Shown: positions 11,275-22,293 of the stretch, one piece after another
Position numbering within the stretch: the first letter of the stretch is position 1
Layout: each line of letters opens with the position of its first letter
The notes under the pieces: generated by a model
Databases searched by the model: none
Told to the model about the DNA's origin: nothing
The model's input: only the letters and a program-made list of their open reading frames with translations
Program-made: the position numbers and the translations under genes
Source of the DNA: Pseudoips prasinana
Taxonomy: Eukaryota > Arthropoda > Insecta > Lepidoptera > Nolidae
Direction of reading: 5' to 3'
DNA: 64,000 nucleotides
Assembly (NCBI GenBank): GCA_951640165.1
Contig: OX621254.1
Coordinates: 29,734,001 to 29,798,000 of the forward strand

Positions 11275-11351
11275 AGGTGTGAATCTAACCCCATACCTGC
11301 GGCGTCAAGGCAAACATTTACCAACTACGCTAACCGGCTCGTATATATAAT

Positions 11352-11599
11352 ATTATAATATTTAGGGACAATGACACACAGATCATCCTAGCCCCAAACT
11401 AAGCAAAGCTTGTACTATGGGTACCAGGCGACGATATACATACTTATATAGATAGATAAATACTTATATACATAGAAAACATCCATGACTCAGAAACAAA
11501 TATTCGTGCTCATCACACAAATATCTGCACTTACCGGGATTCAAACCCAGGACCACCAGCTTCGTAGGCAGGAGCACTACCAACTAGGCTACGGTGACC
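11352..11599 (-). repeat. tRNA-derived SINE, family III
   Basis: Minus-strand copy with tRNA-like head at 11525-11599 and the same body as 851-1100. It follows repeat copy B closely. Confidence 0.8.
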
Positions 11600-11639
11600 G
11601 TCCCGAATAATATCCCGAATAGTATCCCGAATAAATGGC

Positions 11640-11905
11640 CTAAAACACACGATTTTATTTTGTACATATAAAGATTATGATAATGTTGCATAGTGACTCA
11701 ACTATTTAGGCCGCTGATTGATTATTATAATTACCTAATTAGGTAACCCCAACTTCATTAAAATACTTGATTATTATATTTATAATTATTCTTAAAATAA
11801 TTAAGTTGTAGTTGTTAATTAAGCTCTGTTATTTGCATATTATGATATCGCATGTATTTTTAACTAAATACTCCTATAATAAAATAAAGCTGTATGTAAA
11901 CACGG
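11640..11905. repeat. Diverged copy of the 2170-2930 repeat
   Basis: Shares the order of blocks with 2190-2275 and 2280-2436 (TTTAGGCC, TGATTATTATAATTA, then AATAAAGCTGT at the end) but has neither Helitron nor the 157-bp duplication. It shows the unduplicated state of that family. Confidence 0.6.
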
Positions 11906-11954
11906 CTATAATGTCGCGTTTTATAGGATGTCCATACAATGAGAGGTTAGCTTG

Positions 11955-12322
11955 ATGATGATGATGTCCTCCCGACCGAATTTCGGCCACGGCGGCCAGT
12001 CTTAATGAAGACTAGCCAATTGTCAGGGTACATTATTGTGCACAAGTGTATGCGCAAACACAGGGGCACTTTCTATTCCATCACTCTCATGATCCGATGG
12101 GACGCCTGGCGACACGACCGGAAAGAGTTCAGGTACAGGACCGACGGCTTTACGTGCTCTCCGAGGCACGGGGGTGTAATACCGCCAACTTCCAGACTTC
12201 GGGCTGATACTGAGAAATTTTTTTTTACGGGAAAATCACTTTTTTTGGCCCGACCCGGGATTTGAGCCCAGGACCTCATTATCTGCGGTTGAACACGCTA
12301 CCGCTACACCAACGAGGCAGTC
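11955..12322 (-). repeat. tRNA-derived SINE, family II
   Basis: On the minus strand the head reads GCCTCGTTGGTGTAGCGGTA and the B box GGGCTCAAATCCCGGG. The body includes a CTCGGAGAGCACGTAAAGCC block. Copies also at 12659, 13771-14275 (split), 31998-32378, 34678-34950, 56333-56676 and 62868-63102. ORFs called within are SINE-derived. Confidence 0.8.
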
Positions 12323-12658
12323 AGGTCAGCTTATATTGGAAATGTATTGCTTGATATGTGGCCGTGTGACCTATCTAATGTATTCAAGTAAATAAGACAG
12401 TAAACAGAAATTTATCACATTCATTTATTTAAATAAATAAATAAAATAAAATATAATTTATTAGCAGTCCAGTTTTTAAAAGTAGTAAGTATATACAGTG
12501 ATAGTCTCACTAGGCAATGCCTGTATCGAGGCTATCGATGTGATACGATACGATTACAAGTTAGTACTTTAATTAAAAAAAGTAAATCAAGTATTATATT
12601 TATCTATTTATTTATTTTTTTTATTGTTTTTTTATTTTTTTATCGTTAGAATAAAATT

Positions 12659-12865
12659 GAGTGCCTCGTCGGCTAGCGGTAGCGTACCGAACCGCAGATA
12701 AGAGGTCCTGGGTTTAAATCCTAGGTCGAGGCAGTACCTACCTAAGTGAATTTGGGTTTTGCTATAAAAAAAATTTATCAATATCAGCCTGAAGTCAGGC
12801 AGTAAGCGATATCACACCTCCGGGCCTCGGAGAGAAGGTAAAGCTGTGAGTCGTGTACCTTACCT
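12659..12865 (+). repeat. tRNA-derived SINE, family II, 3'-truncated
   Basis: Head with GGCTAGCGGTAGCGT and B-box-like GGGTTTAAATCC, followed by the first part of the family II body. The distal part is missing. Confidence 0.7.
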
Positions 12866-12923
12866 CTATTTAAATTTTTACGTACGTTTGTACTTGTCAA
12901 GCTCACAATACAGTAAATCATCA

Positions 12924-13410
12924 TCTATACATATAATAAAATCGTAGGAAATTCAAAATTGTACATTGAATATTTATTAAAAAGGATACTTGGGGCGTGA
13001 TCTATAATCGATATCGACGCCAAACATATAGTTTTTAGAATTTACTAGCTGTGTCCAGCGGTTTTACCCGCGTAAATTTTTATAAGTTATCACAGCTAGT
13101 AGCCTATATGTTGACTCGTCCTCTAAGTAATATTCATGCAAAACTTGAAGTAAATCCATGCAGTACGTTTTGAGTTTAGCCAGGATATGTCCTGGCTAAA
13201 CTCAAAATGCACTACATGGATTTACTTAGGATATTTGGGGCGTGATCTACAATCGATATCGAAGCCAAAAATATTGTTTTTAGAATTTTTGTCTATTTGT
13301 CTGTATGTATGCATACAGACAAATAGACAAAATTTTACATAGACATAAATAAAAAAATATATATTTTAATTTAGTGTTTTGACTTTCCTACAATTTTATT
13401 ATTAGAATTT
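12924..13410. mobile_element. Two Helitron-like elements, one nested in the other in opposite orientation
   Basis: A plus-strand element starts with TCTATACATATAATAAAATC at 12924. At 13045 a minus-strand relative begins (CTAG then the GC hairpin near 13060-13075) and runs to about 13406, where its 5' end lies (GACTTTCCTACAATTTTATT on +). The exact right border of the inner copy is uncertain because the expected A|T context is not clear. Confidence 0.55.
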
Positions 13411-13610
13411 ATGTCTGTTACTAGTTGTAGTTTCATCATAGTTAAATGTATTAGAAAAAGATATGACTTTTATCCGGGCAACTAAAGTAACTCTCAAAGT
13501 TAATGTTTGTCGGGCGGTGGAAGAAGAAGGAGACAAATGAATGGAAACTCATATGTATTCATACGTTATTTTACCTGCATGGACAAGACCTAAGTCAAAC
13601 TTTTTGACAC

Positions 13611-13617
13611 TATAAAA
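13611..13617 (+). promoter_or_regulatory. TATA box of gene 1
   Basis: TATAAAA lies 66 bp before the ATG at 13677, placing a start site about 13640-13660. Nearby CCGTCAG (13658-13664) could be an initiator. This position supports exon 1 as the true first coding exon. Confidence 0.6.
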
Positions 13618-13676
13618 GTGTTTAAAACTATTTAGCGGGAACATTTTCATATCGATCCGTCAGCTAAATACACGAA

Positions 13677-13746
13677 ATGGTGCCTATACGCGCCATTTTG
13701 GGTTTATTTCTTATTATTAATTTCACACATGGAAAAGAATTGAAAG
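13677..13746 (+). CDS. Gene 1 exon 1: signal peptide
   Basis: The exon encodes MVPIRAILGLFLI and on to THGKEL, a short basic start, a hydrophobic core and a small-residue cleavage region. It ends in phase 1 at G|GTATGT and joins exon 2 to give an Asp codon. The first ATG after the TATA box is used. It is too short for ORF calling. Confidence 0.8.
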
Positions 13747-13770
13747 GTATGTTTATTGTTTACTGCATAT

Positions 13771-14275
13771 AAGTTGGTCTAGTGGTAGCGTGTTCACCCG
13801 CAGAGAGCTAGCTAATTATCACTACTATTATAAAATAAATTGTATAAATGTTTTAACATTCCGTGTACCTAAATATCTGTAATATGCAACTAGAAATAAT
13901 AACTGTATTACTACAAACATGTTCTGACTATTTACAAGCGCTTTTTTAAAGTCTACGTGAATAAAAACCTTTTTTATTTTTATTTTATTTTAGAACGAGG
14001 TCCTGGGTTCAAATCCCGGGTCAGCCCAAAAGTGATTTTAATTTTTTCTGTAAATAAAAAGAAAAAATTCTCAGTATCAGCCCGAAGTTTGGGAGTTGGC
14101 GCTATTATACCCCCGTGGCTCGGAAAGCACGTAAAGCTGCCGGTCCTGTATCTGACCTCTTCCCGGTCGTGTCGCTAGTCGTCCCATGAGTGATGAGAAT
14201 AAAAAGTGCCCTGTACTTGCGCACAAACTTGTGCACTATAATATGTCCCACGCAGATGGTTAGTCTCCATAGACA
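13771..14275 (+). repeat. tRNA-derived SINE family II split by a LINE tail
   Basis: The SINE head (GTTGGTCTAGTGGTAGCGTG) occupies about 13771-13805 and the remainder 13990-14275. Between them lies a 5'-truncated family V LINE tail (13806-13990) ending in TTTTATTTT. The LINE inserted inside the SINE, so it is the younger of the two. Confidence 0.7.
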
Positions 14276-14309
14276 TGTCTTGAATTGATATTAACATGAC
14301 GTATTGTCG

Positions 14310-14640
14310 GCCAACATAGTGTTATTCTGCGATAATATAATACCTTTAATATAGACAGAACCATTGACAATATGTAGTAAAAATATTAGACTTAAACTAG
14401 ATAATTAAACATAATCTCTTGTCAATAACTTGATAGGAGCTAGCTAAATATCATTTCTGTAATAAAATAAATTTTATAAATGTTTTCATACAAGATGTAC
14501 CTAAATATCTATGTTACTAGAAATAATATCTAATGTATACAACTATATTACTACAAACATGTTCTGACTATTTACAAGCGCTTTTTTAAAGTCTACGTGA
14601 ATAAAAACCTTTTTTATTTATTTTATTTATTATTATATTC
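14310..14640 (+). repeat. LINE-like 3' end, family V
   Basis: Longer copy of the same tail as in 13806-13990, ending in ATAAAAACC and a TTTA-rich microsatellite. The two copies lie only 320 bp apart in intron 1 of gene 1. Confidence 0.65.
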
Positions 14641-14684
14641 GACCAATCACATTATGCGACTACTATAAGGCTAGCTGTTTTTTT

Positions 14685-15590
14685 GTTTTTAGGGTTCCGT
14701 AACCAAATGGCAAAAAACGGAACCCTTATAGATTCGTCATGTCTGTCTGTCTGTCTGTCCATCCGTATGTCACAGCCACTTTTTTCCGAAACTATAAGAG
14801 CTGTACTGTTGAAACTTGGTAAATAGATGTATTCGGTGAACCGCATTAAGATTTTTACACCAAAATAGAAAAAGAACAATAATTTTGGGGGGACCCCATA
14901 CATAGTACTGAAACTCAACATTTTTTTTGTCTATGGATAGGTCTTCAAAAATTATATTGAGGTTTCTAACATATTTTTTTTCTTAACTGAATAGTTTGCG
15001 CGAGAGACACTTCCAAAGTGGTAAAATGAGTGCCCCCCTCTCCCTGTAACTTCTAAAATAAGAGAATGATAAAACTAAAAAAATGTATAATAATAATAAT
15101 AATAAACGTTTATTTATCCTCTCACAAAGATTTACAATAAGTAGAAATAGTACATTTTGTTAAATTACCTAGTGACCTACTTTGTGAGAGACTGGTGCCT
15201 GTTGTAGATTTAAAAATAAAATCTGTATTACAAGTCACCAGGTCCCCTCACTCAGTTAGTTTACTGTAGGATAACAATAAGATACCAGTTGACATACACA
15301 CAAAGAATACAGATACTAGAAATGTTATAATCATCTTTAGCTTTAAAGCGTGTATATTGTGAACTGTGTGAGGGAATTGTGAGATGTTGTGAGTTGGAGA
15401 TGTACATGATGTACATTACCATGCAAACTAACAACGAAAATTGGTTTGAACGAGATCTAGCAAGTAGTTTTTTTTTAATACGTCATAAATCGTAAACTGC
15501 AATTTGCTTTCATTTAATCAACTGAAATACTTGCTGCTACGGAACCCTTCATGGGCGAGTCCTACTCGGACCTGGCCGTTTTTTTTAAAT
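14685..15590 (+). repeat. Interspersed repeat family VI, with an internal insertion
   Basis: Begins with the GGGTTCCGTAACCAAATGGC motif and TGTCTGTC tracts and ends near CGAGTCC...CTGGCCG and a T run, as does the copy 24205-24795. About 15085-15400 is an extra segment starting with (AAT)n that the 24-kb copy lacks. A minus-strand relative is at 16750-17300 and a fragment at 31170-31600. Minus ORFs here are by-products. Confidence 0.7.
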
Positions 15591-15784
15591 CATCTACTAT
15601 ATAAAAATAATGGTCAAGAATGAGTATATTCCAGTGTATATATTAATAATTTAGATGGATAGACAAGAACAACAAAATATGTTAGCGTGGCTAAAAGAAG
15701 ATGATTCCGAAGACATCGAAGAACAGTTTTTTAAGGCTGATTTGATTAATTTAGTTCCTATATTTCTTACTAAAATATTACTGC

Positions 15785-16336
15785 AAAAAAAACTTCGTTT
15801 AAAAAAACCTACTTCAAAAACTAAAAAGTATAAGAAAATATCTTAATAAAGATTTAATTTAATACATCACTTATAAATATAATATTAATGAAATAATATA
15901 ATTTGTATGTGCTACCTATTCATAGGTTTGAAGTCGGTGCCAAGCCAAATGTAATAGTAGGTACCACACTTACTTTCAGCGGGATAGCTTCCTATTTCTA
16001 CACAAATAACCCAAGCGTGCAGACGTCGTTGACGGTCGTCATATATTTTTATGATACAGTTTCATATTAATTCATATTGTTCTTGAAGTTTATTTACTTA
16101 GGTTAATCTTTAGTGTAGGAGTTTCATCACAAAGTATGAAAGCTGTATGTAATATTAACTTTTATTTTGCTTAGGGCTTGGCACCGACTTTAAACCTATC
16201 AATAGGTAGCACATACAAATTATATTATTTCATTAATATTATATTTATAAGTGATGTATTAAATTAAATCTTTATTAAGATATTTTCTTATACTTTTTAG
16301 TTTTTGAAGTCGGTTTTTTTAAACGAAGTTTTTTTT
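15785..16336. repeat. Foldback element with 162-bp arms
   Basis: Arms 15785-15946 and 16175-16336 are near-perfect reverse complements enclosing about 228 bp. The arms contain ACTTCAAAAACTAAAAAGTA and GAAGTCGGTGCCAAGCC, motifs common in lepidopteran interspersed repeats. A 63-codon acidic-then-basic frame (15655-15846) runs into the left arm; I do not accept it as a gene. Oppositely oriented family VI copies flank the element. Confidence 0.8.
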
Positions 16337-16749
16337 ATTTGTTACTTTTTAGTGCCTAGCTATGGTTAGGACTTCGAAAGATGCCGCGCGCCTCAAAACT
16401 ATAGATCCCAACAAACGAGAACGGAAAAAAGAAACATCTTCCGAAAAAATGTTGTTCGCAACTCTTTTTCACGTTCTTGTGGGACAGTGAATGATCTAAA
16501 AGACCGTTTGTAAAGTAAGAAAAACTACATAAAATTACGTTCACTCTAAGAAAACATGCACAGTACGAGTTTAGACTAGCTAAGATTTATGAAAGTCTGA
16601 ACAGCAAGCGCATAGGTTAGGCCGTATTTATGACCATCTAGCTAACGAGTCTGTGTGCAGAGGGCTGATAGCCTAGGTCTTATTTATCATTGATTAGATA
16701 ATGAGTCAGACTCGCCCGTAAAAGGTGGAATGTTTCTTTCCGTAGCAGC

Positions 16750-17300
16750 AAGTATTTGAGTTGATAGAATGGAAGTCAAATTGCGGTTTACGATTTATGA
16801 CGCATTAAAAAAACTACTTACTAGATCTCTTTCAAACCAATTTTCGGTGGAAGTTTGCATGGTAATGTACATCATCTATTTGTTTTAGTTTTATGATTCT
16901 CTTATTTTAGAAGTTACAGGGGGGGTGGCATTTTAATCCTTTGGAAGTGTCTCTCGCGCAAACTATACAGTTAAGAAAAAATGATATTATAAACCTCAAT
17001 ATCATTTTCGAAGTCCTATCCATAGATACCCCACATGTACAGTTTAGTGATTTTTTTTTAAATTCAGTTCTAAGTAAGTATAGGGTACCCCCAAATTTTA
17101 TTGTTTGTTTCTCTATTTTTGTGTGAAAATCTTAATGCGGTTTACGGAATACATTTGCTGACCAAGATTCGACAGTACAGTTCTTATAGTTTCGGAAAAA
17201 AGTGGCTGTGACATACGGACGGGCAGACATACAGACATGACAAATCAACAAGAACCTTTGTGAAAGACATTTGGCTACAGAACCCTAAAAATGGCATCTA
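16750..17300 (-). repeat. Interspersed repeat family VI, diverged
   Basis: Reverse-complement relative of 14685-15590, with the same order of blocks from CGTAGCAGCAAGTA through the poly-G GAAGTTACAGGGGGG motif to the CAGAACCCTAAAAATGGC end. Interior blocks are more diverged than in the 24-kb copy. Confidence 0.65.
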
Positions 17301-17719
17301 TTCCGCATCAAACTAAAAAAAACCACGTAAATCGGTTCATAAATCTCAGCGTAATCGGTGTACGTACATAAAAAAATACACTGGTACTAAAAGTGCGCCT
17401 ATATGCGCTTCCAAAAAAAAAGCTTATACGTGCGTATTAAACGCTTGTCGTCTGAATTTGTTGTTTATGTTCATGCCAAGACACACTTGAACAGGATAAG
17501 TCTAGCTTGACTAGCTAAGATTTACAAACGTCTGTGCATCATCGACATCGTCCACTTTAACAAAAAATTTCATACAAAAATGTCCATAAAATGAAAACTA
17601 CTGGGCCAATCTATATAAAATTTTTATGGGACCAAATGGCAACTATTCCGCATCAAACTAAAAAAGAATCACGTAATTCGGATTCTAAATCTCCGAGTAA
17701 TCGGTGTACATACATAAAA

Positions 17720-17928
17720 AAAAAAAAAAATACTGGTGAACTTGAGAACCTCCTCCTTTGGAAGTCGGTAAAAATATGTCGGGTTTTCCTTCCTAACGCT
17801 ATAACTCCAGAACGCACGAACCGATTTCCACGGTTTTGCCTTCGTTGGAAAGGTCTCGGGCTCCGTGAGGTTTATAGCAAAGAAAATTTATAAAATTTAA
17901 CGCGGGTAACACCGCGGGGCACAGCTAG
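17720..17928 (+). mobile_element. Helitron-like element, 5' part unclear
   Basis: The 3' end has the GCGGG/CCGC hairpin and CACAGCTAG before T. The body (ACGCTATAACTCCAGAACGC onward) matches complete elements 25763-25931 and 43519-43689. The 5' end merges with family VI-like sequence. The 100-codon ORF through it is not credible. Confidence 0.65.
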
Positions 17929-18742
17929 TTTATTCATAAAATAAAATCAAATTTTCAATTAAATTGTTCCTCGCCAAGTGACAGTGCTTGTTGGCGAGAC
18001 GTTGCTAACGCAGTCTCTGTCTTATAGATTAGTTTGAGGTGTCTTAGTAGTTTTGAGGGCAGGTAGTTCCGACCTGGGCTTTCATGAGATCATCTCCAAC
18101 TTGGTCAGAGAATGTTCGATGAGGTCTTTCCCTTCATATTGTCATCATGTTAGCCAAAGTACGTCTACTGCTGGACAATAGCCACGCTTGGCAGACGACT
18201 TGGCAAACGATCGCAGTTTGATGGTCTTTCTAAACCCCCACGGAAGAGATAGAGTGATGATATTCTATGCCGTCACCATACAGCATTTGTACCATGCACA
18301 CAAAAAATCATTTACGTACTCTGACTTTATTCAAAATTTCTTAAAAAAAAGCACCTTTTATCTTCATAATTTATGTTTTTAATCTCTTAACTGCTTTTCG
18401 TAACCTCCTTTTTCATAACTCCTTAATTGAATAGATGTATAATATTTTGTATGTATAGTATACTATTATTAGTATTTAAAATATAAGTATGTTTATGTAA
18501 ATTGTATATAAGTACATAACTTTAAATATTTGACTGTACACTTACAGCCACTGCCTTTTCTATCTTAATGTTTTCCTTGTCCACCCAACGGTTGTCCGGA
18601 AGAGATAGCTACAAAGCGATAAGACCGCCGATTGTACCTGTATTTGCTTATTTGTAAGTCATGTATTGTTTCTTTTGGGGCAATAAAGTGTACTCTATCT
18701 ATCTATCTACATAAAGGCAATGCTAGTATGTTTATATTACAG
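17929..18742. other. Gene 1 intron 1, distal part
   Basis: Contains a fragment at 17960-18000 similar in inverse to 63495-63535 (TTGTTCCTCGCCAAG), AT-rich sequence at 18380-18540 and a (CTAT)n tract near 18695. No gene is seen. Confidence 0.4.
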
Positions 18743-18833
18743 ATGAGAATGAAATAGTGTGGCCCGAGCAGTACTACTTTAAAGGGGAAACGCTTGACTT
18801 CCAAACTGACATCAATGAACCTTTCGAATTGTG
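18743..18833 (+). CDS. Gene 1 exon 2: start of N-terminal extension
   Basis: Preceded by TTTATATTACAG and followed by GTAAGA. In phase it encodes ENEIVWPEQYYFKGE then INEPFELW, resembling the 26/29-kDa proteinase stretch where a beta-rich extension begins (IxEPFxxWY). It exits in phase 2, completing a Trp codon with exon 3. Confidence 0.8.
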
Positions 18834-19154
18834 GTAAGACTTCATATTTTTACGTTTGTGGAGAGTCTAGGAGGCTTTCACTGCTTCACCGGATAATAAA
18901 GCGAGGGAGGATTGGAGCCATTTATAAAAATGAAACTACTAGAGGAGTCGCGCCTGAGTCAAAGATCTAACTCTACTCCCATTTGATTATTATTGATGTG
19001 AAACGGCATGCGTGGCGACGCATGCCGTGGCATATTATGACATATTTAATTCCTATCACAATATGTTCTTTTCTGCATATTACTTTTACAAAATAATGTC
19101 GATGTTTCACATCTGCCAGGCGTCCCGTGACGGCTCACATTTTTTATTAATCAC

Positions 19155-19290
19155 TAGATGTGCCCCGCGGTTTCACCCGCGTTAAACTTTATAAATTATT
19201 ACTGCTCCTCCCCCGTAGGTGATAGCGTGATAATATGTAGCCTATATGTTGACCCGACCTCTTAGTAATATTCATGCAAGTAAGTATTGT
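19155..19290 (-). mobile_element. Helitron-like 3' end fragment
   Basis: CTAGATGTGCCCCGCGGTTT with the hairpin complement ACCCGCG is the reversed 3' terminus of the Helitron family. The matching 5' end is not found, so it is truncated. Confidence 0.55.
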
Positions 19291-19685
19291 ATAAGACCCT
19301 CTTTGTAATGAATAATGACGCAAGTTTCACGCTTTTTTTTCACCCAGAAAGTATATATCCTGTATAGCTCATGGAAATCGTTTGGTGACTATGACGCGAG
19401 TTCCATGATTTTTATACATCCTAAAAATTGTCAAATGAGTTTAATCCTTTTTGCAGCCAGTAAAAAGAAAAAGGGACATCTAGGTATGTTTACTATAAAT
19501 GTAATTTTATTAAGTAATAATAATAATAATATCCTGGGTCATTATTCATACTTGGCCATCCGATCCCAAACTAAGCAGAGCTTCTACAGACGCCATCACA
19601 TGAAGCTAACCCAATCTGTCAAATTCCCCAATTGAAAGTGAACCTTATACTTTTGTGATAAAGTTGAAAATTTATAAAAGTAATT

Positions 19686-20080
19686 TGGCCCCGATGAGCC
19701 GGACATTGACGCTAATGTCCGCATCATCGGCGCCGGCGCTGGGAGCTAATCCCTGCGCGAGGGAGTATGCGGCGCCCGGCTGGGTTCTCCCCGGCTGGGG
19801 CCGCCCCTGGCATCACTGGCGTTTGGAGGAAGGGAACTCCACTCGTCTTAAATAAGCGGTCCCGGGAAGAGGTAATCTGCTGTAGCTCAGGTTGCCTTAG
19901 CACGCTTGTGCCTGCTGGGGAGCGGGGAGACATTCGTGCCTACTCCCTTCCCCGGTGACAGCCTCGCGCCCCGCTACAAGCACTGTGAGGCTGGCTACCG
20001 TAGTGGTTTTAGTGGGTCGGACCTACACGTCGTGCGATTGGAGCATTTCCACCACGTAAAAAAAATAAAAAAAATCTGGG
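19686..20080 (+). repeat. GC-rich retroposon fragment with A-rich tail
   Basis: A GC-rich block followed by AAAAAAAATAAAAAAAA near 20060-20080. Parts resemble 27265-27430 and 46495-46670. It directly precedes exon 3. Overlapping ORFs on both strands are not host genes. Confidence 0.5.
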
Positions 20081-20133
20081 TGTTATTGCGTCTGCACTAT
20101 GGAAACCTAATGTAATGGCATTATTGTTCACAG

Positions 20134-20224
20134 GTACCACGCGGAATCCAACAGATTTGCTATTTCTTTATACGGCGGAACTATTAAGAATATTTACGAT
20201 GCTGATTCTAATCACTGTTATTCG
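20134..20224 (+). CDS. Gene 1 exon 3: N-terminal extension
   Basis: Acceptor TTGTTCACAG, donor GTAAGC. Encodes YHAESNRFAISLYGG then TIKNIYDADSN, matching the family block in which WYD is followed by R...I.YYGG..K.Y. Length 91 nt; ends in phase 0. Confidence 0.8.
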
Positions 20225-20341
20225 GTAAGCTTTTATATTACAACCAAGCAATCATTTTTAACTCCGCCTTTTTTCTTTCCGATTAAATTCGTTGCGGAAT
20301 CCAAGACAGTTTTTTTGTGCAAAATGGGTTTGCGATTGACC

Positions 20342-21075
20342 ACGATCTCTCCTGATGGTAAGTGAAGACGTGGTCTAAGGTGGACCGCGCGTACCCATAA
20401 GATGCCTGATCACTCTAACCTTGAATAAACCCCTGTTATATGAGTCTGGAAACTCGTCGTTTGGGAGGCTGTTCCACAGCTTAGCCGTGCGTATGATGAA
20501 AGAGGAAGCAAAACGCTTCGTATGGCATAATGGGATGTCAACGACATAGCGGTGGAGAGCCTCCCGACGCCTTGTAGTCCAATAAAAAAAGGGAGATGGA
20601 GGGATCAGTTCATGGAGGTCTTGAGCATATTCTCCATGAACCAGCCTGTAGAAAACCGATAAGCTTGCAACCTGACGCCGATGATCCAAGTTTTGCAAGA
20701 GCGCGTCTGTCTATCGAGTCCAAAGAGTCTTGCTGATACTTTGCGGAGCCGTCCCAAAGATGAGAGCAGTACTCCATGCAGGGTCGGACTTGAGCTTTGT
20801 ATAGATTTTAAAGCTGTTCCCTCGTGAAGCAACGTCTCACCTTATTAAGTATACCAAGCTTTTTGGCAGAGACCTTAGCTTTGGACTCGATGGACTGGCC
20901 GAAGTTCAGGTCGCAAGATATATTGAGACCCAATAAGTCTAGGTGATTGGATATCGGTACTGTCACATCACGGAATATAGGTGTCCGATAGAACGGAGTA
21001 TTCTTGTCGGAAAAAAGACACGCCTGTGTTTTGGTGGCGTTGAAATCGACCCTGTTTACAGGGTGACTGTTTACA
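20342..21075 (-). mobile_element. LINE reverse-transcriptase C-terminal fragment
   Basis: Minus-strand frames joined by one stop and one frameshift encode the region after the RT palm: a HLDLLGLNISCDLNF stretch, RPCMEYCSHLWDG, then LDHRRQVASLSVFYRLVHGE and RTAKLWNSLPNDEFP. These are typical of Jockey/CR1-type LINEs in Lepidoptera. 5'-truncated and dead. Confidence 0.8.
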
Positions 21076-21222
21076 GGGCCTGAGCCTCACCACTCAGTGT
21101 CATTTCATTGTGTGCCACTGTTTATCCTGGCTTACAGGAGTTGCAGTGGTGGGTAAGACGGAGAGACTAGTACCGACGAAAAAAATTACCAGCAACCAAA
21201 TGTGCCTTTATAAGCAGCTACG

Positions 21223-21275
21223 CCGATCAGTCGGCACGCATTTCCATCCGTTGGAAATACGTGCCGACTGATCGG
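21223..21275. repeat. Short perfect-type hairpin
   Basis: CCGATCAGTCGGCACG followed by ATTTCC, a 7-nt loop, and the complement GGAAAT...CGTGCCGACTGATCGG. 23-bp arms with one mismatch. No downstream gene suggests a regulatory role. Confidence 0.7.
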
Positions 21276-21351
21276 GTCTTGGTGCACGGACCATTGTCTT
21301 TCCACGGTCAGTACTGCCCTGATAGTGGACGTAGAATATTTGTCTGCGGCA

Positions 21352-21995
21352 ATTAAGGCCTCCTACGCACTATGCGGTTAGCCGGAATGCGGTCAGCCGT
21401 CAGAAATAAATATTGCTGACCGGCTGCCGCATCACAGTGCGAATAAAGAAAACAGAAACACACAAAAGAGTAAAATTTGATAATTTTGGGTTTTTGTATC
21501 GTGCGTTATTAGTAGTTATTAGTGCTAATTAGTGTAATGTTATGAGTGAACTGTTTTTATTTAGATTATAAGTTTATTTTAGTTGCCTATCCTTAATTTT
21601 AAAATATGTTTTAAATTGTTTATTTATTTTTTGCTTTGTTATGTATTAATTTTAAGTTAAATTTTAATTTTTAATATTTAATTTATTTTTTATATATATT
21701 TATATTACTTTCTATTTAATTTACTATGCCATTGTGGCTTATAGCCTCTATCGGAAGATCAGCGCTGCAGTAATACACCTGTGTTGCCGTAGCTAATGCT
21801 GAGATAGGGGCCTTTTTTGACAACCAAATTTATTATATTAATTTAGCGATGTATGGTAAGATTTCTTTTTGTCAAAAATAAACATTTTTTCATTTCATTC
21901 CAATAAAAACTACTTTCTCGTACAAATATCTGAGTACTGTCAGCCGCACGGCTGGCCGCATTGCAGCTAGCCGCATAGTGTGTATGAGGCCTAAT
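21352..21995. mobile_element. Non-autonomous TIR element
   Basis: Imperfect terminal inverted repeats start ATTAAGGCCTC and contain ACTATGCGGTTAGCCG-like sequence; the right end reads CTAGCCGCATAGTGTG...GAGGCCTAAT. The interior is AT-rich without a transposase. Confidence 0.6.
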
Positions 21996-22184
21996 ACTGT
22001 CCTTATTGCGGTGGGTGCGAGGAACACTGTATCTCAGTGTTTACACCGTCATCTAGAATTCCGTCTTTTTACGGCCGCTGTAGGCCCCCCGAGCCACATA
22101 AGAACCCGAACCACCCTTACTACTACTACTATATAAAACTATTAAATGGTCACATACAAATTACTTATAAATTAAGTTTCATAG

Positions 22185-22293
22185 TTTCATCCGTGGACTA
22201 CAGATGAAGACCTTAACGAGGCAGGATGTACGAGGAAACGTCAAAACGAAAAGACACATTTCTTGCCTGAAGTTGCGGGTCTTGAACACACAG
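22185..22293 (+). CDS. Gene 1 exon 4: N-terminal extension
   Basis: Chosen because it is the only segment that links exon 3 (phase 0) with exon 5 (needs phase 1): 109 nt encoding FHPWTTDEDLNEAG then THFLPEVAGLEHTG, the latter resembling the family ILPD..GF...G block. The donor GTGAGA is good. The acceptor TTTCATAG has a weak pyrimidine tract, so the 5' border is the least certain in the gene. Confidence 0.65.

Larger units (their letters stand above)
8331..11340. repeat. Dispersed repeat, copy B, enlarged by nested insertions
   Basis: Matches copy A at 641-1880. Relative to A it has a tandem amplification (8446-8735), a Helitron (9249-10091) and a solo LTR (10283-11274). It lacks the SINE at 851-1100. 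Comparison of the two copies fixes the borders of both large insertions. Confidence 0.75.

Noticed and set aside
15655..15846. 63-codon frame MDRQEQQNMLAWLKED, acidic then lysine-rich
   Set aside because: It runs into a foldback arm, has no recognisable domain, and its basic end is simply arm sequence. A piggyBac N-terminal origin crossed my mind but nothing supports it.
19655..20115. Several overlapping frames in a GC-rich block
   Set aside because: GC-rich retroposon sequence keeps frames open on both strands; the block has relatives elsewhere and an A tail.
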